From Bacillota bacterium (GTDB lineage: Bacteria; Bacillota_E; JAJZYS01; JAILZS01): a DNA stretch of 6,767 nt. Of this stretch, positions 5,557 to 6,767 are shown one piece after another. Every line of letters starts with the position of its first letter. Position 1 is the first letter of the stretch. The notes beneath the pieces are model-generated. The model was not told the DNA's origin and did not search any database. It worked only from the letters and a program-made list of their open reading frames with translations. The stretch is from assembly GCA_021817625.1 (NCBI GenBank), contig JAKASY010000109.1, positions 1 to 6,767 of the forward strand, given 5' to 3'. The translations under genes and the position numbers were made by a program.

Positions 5557-6642
5557 GTGGAGGAAGACCAGGAGGACCGGTCCCCGACTCTGCCTGGCAT
5601 CACGCGCAGGGAACTGCTCAAGACGGCGGCGCTCGGCGGCGTCGCCCTGGCGGGCGGCTCGGCCCTCGCCGGCGCCCTCGGGCAGGTGGCCCTCGCCGCC
5701 GGCGGCGGGTTTCCGCCGGCGCATCCCAAGTGGCGGTTCGTATTCGTCAACCACGTGACCACCAATCCGTTCTTCGTTCCCACCCAGTACGGCATCGAGG
5801 ACGCCTGCGGCCTGCTCGGGTGCACCTACCAGTGGACCGGGTCGGCAACGAGCAATGTGAGCGAGATGGTGAATGCGATCGAGACGGCCATCGCCGGGCG
5901 CGCCGACGGCATCGCCACATCGATCGTCGACCCCAAGGCGTTCAACGCCCCGGTCGCGGCCGCCATCAAGGCCGGCATCCCGGTCGTGTCCTACAACGCC
6001 GACGCGCCCGCCAACAGCGGCAACGAGCGCATGGCCTACATCGGCCAGGACCTGTTCGTGTCGGGCCAGATGATGGGGCAGCAGATCGAGCAGCTCGTCC
6101 CCGCGGGCTCGCACATCGCGCTGTTCATCGCCACGCCGGGTTCGCTCAACATCCAGCCACGCATCGACGGAGCCGTCGCGGTGCTCAAGACCTCATCGAA
6201 GCACTTCACATGGGATGTCGTCGCTACCGGCGCACTGGTCGAGCAGGAGCTCTCCACCGTGGAGAGCTACTACCTCGGCCACAAGAGCGTGAAAGGCATG
6301 TTCGCGGTCGACGCCGGCAGCACGCAGAGCGTCGGCCAGACGATGGCCAAGTACGGTCTGCACCAGAAGGGCATCGTCGGCGGCGGCTTCGACCTCCTCC
6401 CCCTCACCCTGCAGTACATCCACGAGGGCATCCTGGCCTTCACGATCGACCAGCAGCCCTACCAGCAGGGGCTCTACCCGGTGATCGAGCTCTTCCTGTA
6501 CAAGCTGTCCGGCACGCTCATGGCCCCTTCCACGATGGACACGGGCCTGAAGTTCATCACCAAGGCGACCGTGGGGCCCTACCTGCGCACCAAGTCCCGC
6601 TTCGAGGGCAGCAGCCAGGCCGAGCGCAACCTGGGCGGCTAG
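5557..6642 (+). CDS. Tat-exported sugar ABC transporter substrate-binding protein (RbsB/LacI-type periplasmic binding fold)
   Basis: This 361-residue extracytoplasmic binding protein should capture a sugar or sugar derivative and deliver it to an ABC permease. Residues 16-22 (TRRELLK) form a twin-arginine motif, followed by a hydrophobic stretch (about 23-46) and a likely cut near ALA at 45-47. The mature part begins around PKWRFVFVNHVTTNPFF and shows the type I periplasmic binding fold: GIEDACGLLGC (79-89), ADGIATSIVDPKAF (116-129), AGIPVVSYNADAP (139-151), the second-lobe strand HIALFIATPG (186-195), and the hinge-proximal GGGFDLLP...FTIDQQPYQQG (276-305), close to the D-Q-x-P-x-x-x-G found in ribose-type proteins. 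The start is GTG with a perfect ribosome binding site. No transporter membrane or ATPase gene is in view; a strong terminator-like hairpin follows the stop by eight bases. The ligand cannot be told from the sequence. Confidence 0.93.
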   Translation: MEEDQEDRSPTLPGITRRELLKTAALGGVALAGGSALAGALGQVALAAGGGFPPAHPKWRFVFVNHVTTNPFFVPTQYGIEDACGLLGCTYQWTGSATSNVSEMVNAIETAIAGRADGIATSIVDPKAFNAPVAAAIKAGIPVVSYNADAPANSGNERMAYIGQDLFVSGQMMGQQIEQLVPAGSHIALFIATPGSLNIQPRIDGAVAVLKTSSKHFTWDVVATGALVEQELSTVESYYLGHKSVKGMFAVDAGSTQSVGQTMAKYGLHQKGIVGGGFDLLPLTLQYIHEGILAFTIDQQPYQQGLYPVIELFLYKLSGTLMAPSTMDTGLKFITKATVGPYLRTKSRFEGSSQAERNLGG

Positions 6643-6650
6643 GGATGCCC

Positions 6651-6706
6651 GACACGCACCGCCGCGCGCCGGCCCCGGCCGGCTTCGCGCGGCGCGTGTC
6701 TTGTTG
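6651..6706 (+). terminator. Strong intrinsic terminator or attenuating hairpin after the sugar-binding protein gene
   Basis: GACACGC (6651-6657) pairs with GCGTGTC (6694-6700), and GCCGCGCG (6661-6668) pairs with CGCGCGGC (6686-6693), with ACC bulged. An inner CCGGC/GCCGG adds five more pairs. The stem totals about 20 base pairs and is followed by TTGTTG. It starts eight bases past the stop codon. In sugar ABC operons such hairpins often let the binding protein be made in excess over the membrane components. Full termination is equally possible. Confidence 0.75.
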
Positions 6707-6767
6707 ACCCCCTGGAGGCCGCGCCGCATCCGTGCCATGCTCCGATGAGGGCGCATGCCCGCACCAC
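6707..6767 (+). other. Edge stretch that may contain the start of the next gene
   Basis: Three frames could open here and run off the window: GTG at 6732, ATG at 6745 and ATG at 6755. The last follows AGGG closely but only four codons are visible, beginning M-P-A-P. GGAGG at 6714-6718 is too far from any of these to decide. The expected neighbour is an ABC transporter permease or ATPase, but nothing in these bases proves it. Confidence 0.2.

Noticed and set aside
6645..6707. 20-codon frame after the binding-protein gene
   Set aside because: It lies almost wholly inside the terminator-like hairpin and has no ribosome site of its own.
6704..6741. TTGACC as a possible -35 box for a downstream promoter
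   Set aside because: No -10-like hexamer occurs at 16-18 bases; the TTGTTG is better explained as the terminator tail.

Overview
The window is very GC-rich bacterial DNA with strong Shine-Dalgarno sites and GTG/TTG starts. It carries five protein genes that look like part of a carbohydrate or sugar-acid catabolism locus. The organism cannot be named from the sequence. A Tat-exported sugar-binding protein, an IclR regulator and this base composition would suit Actinobacteria, Chloroflexi or a high-GC Firmicutes lineage. No tRNA, rRNA, insertion sequence or CRISPR array was seen.

Left part, minus strand, read from right to left: an IclR-family regulator (3413-4231), then a mandelate racemase/muconate lactonizing (enolase-superfamily) dehydratase-like enzyme (2200-3360), then a secreted BNR/Asp-box beta-propeller protein (1-2021) that runs off the left edge. 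The regulator and the enzyme are about 50 bases apart and are probably co-transcribed. The propeller gene lies 178 bases further on, behind a GC-rich hairpin, and may be a read-through cistron or separately expressed. Its coding frame is open at the window edge and starts at TTG.

Right part, plus strand: a U32-peptidase-like predicted TIM-barrel protein of unknown function (4373-5290), then a Tat-signal-bearing periplasmic sugar-binding protein of the RbsB/LacI type (5557-6642). A 266-base spacer separates them. It holds a 16-codon reading frame with a perfect AGGAGG site embedded in competing hairpins. A strong hairpin followed by TTGTT closes the binding-protein gene, so the permease and ATPase genes expected next should lie beyond the right edge.

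The divergent gap between the regulator and the U32-like gene (4232-4372) is rich in dyads. One 20-base inverted repeat is a natural IclR operator candidate. It overlaps a second hairpin that covers a ribosome binding site of the U32-like gene. A reasonable working model: the secreted propeller protein acts on or binds a polymer outside the cell, the binding protein captures a released sugar or sugar acid, the enolase-superfamily enzyme dehydrates or isomerises it inside, and IclR senses an intermediate. The substrate is not identifiable from the sequence. The role of the U32-like protein is the main unknown.
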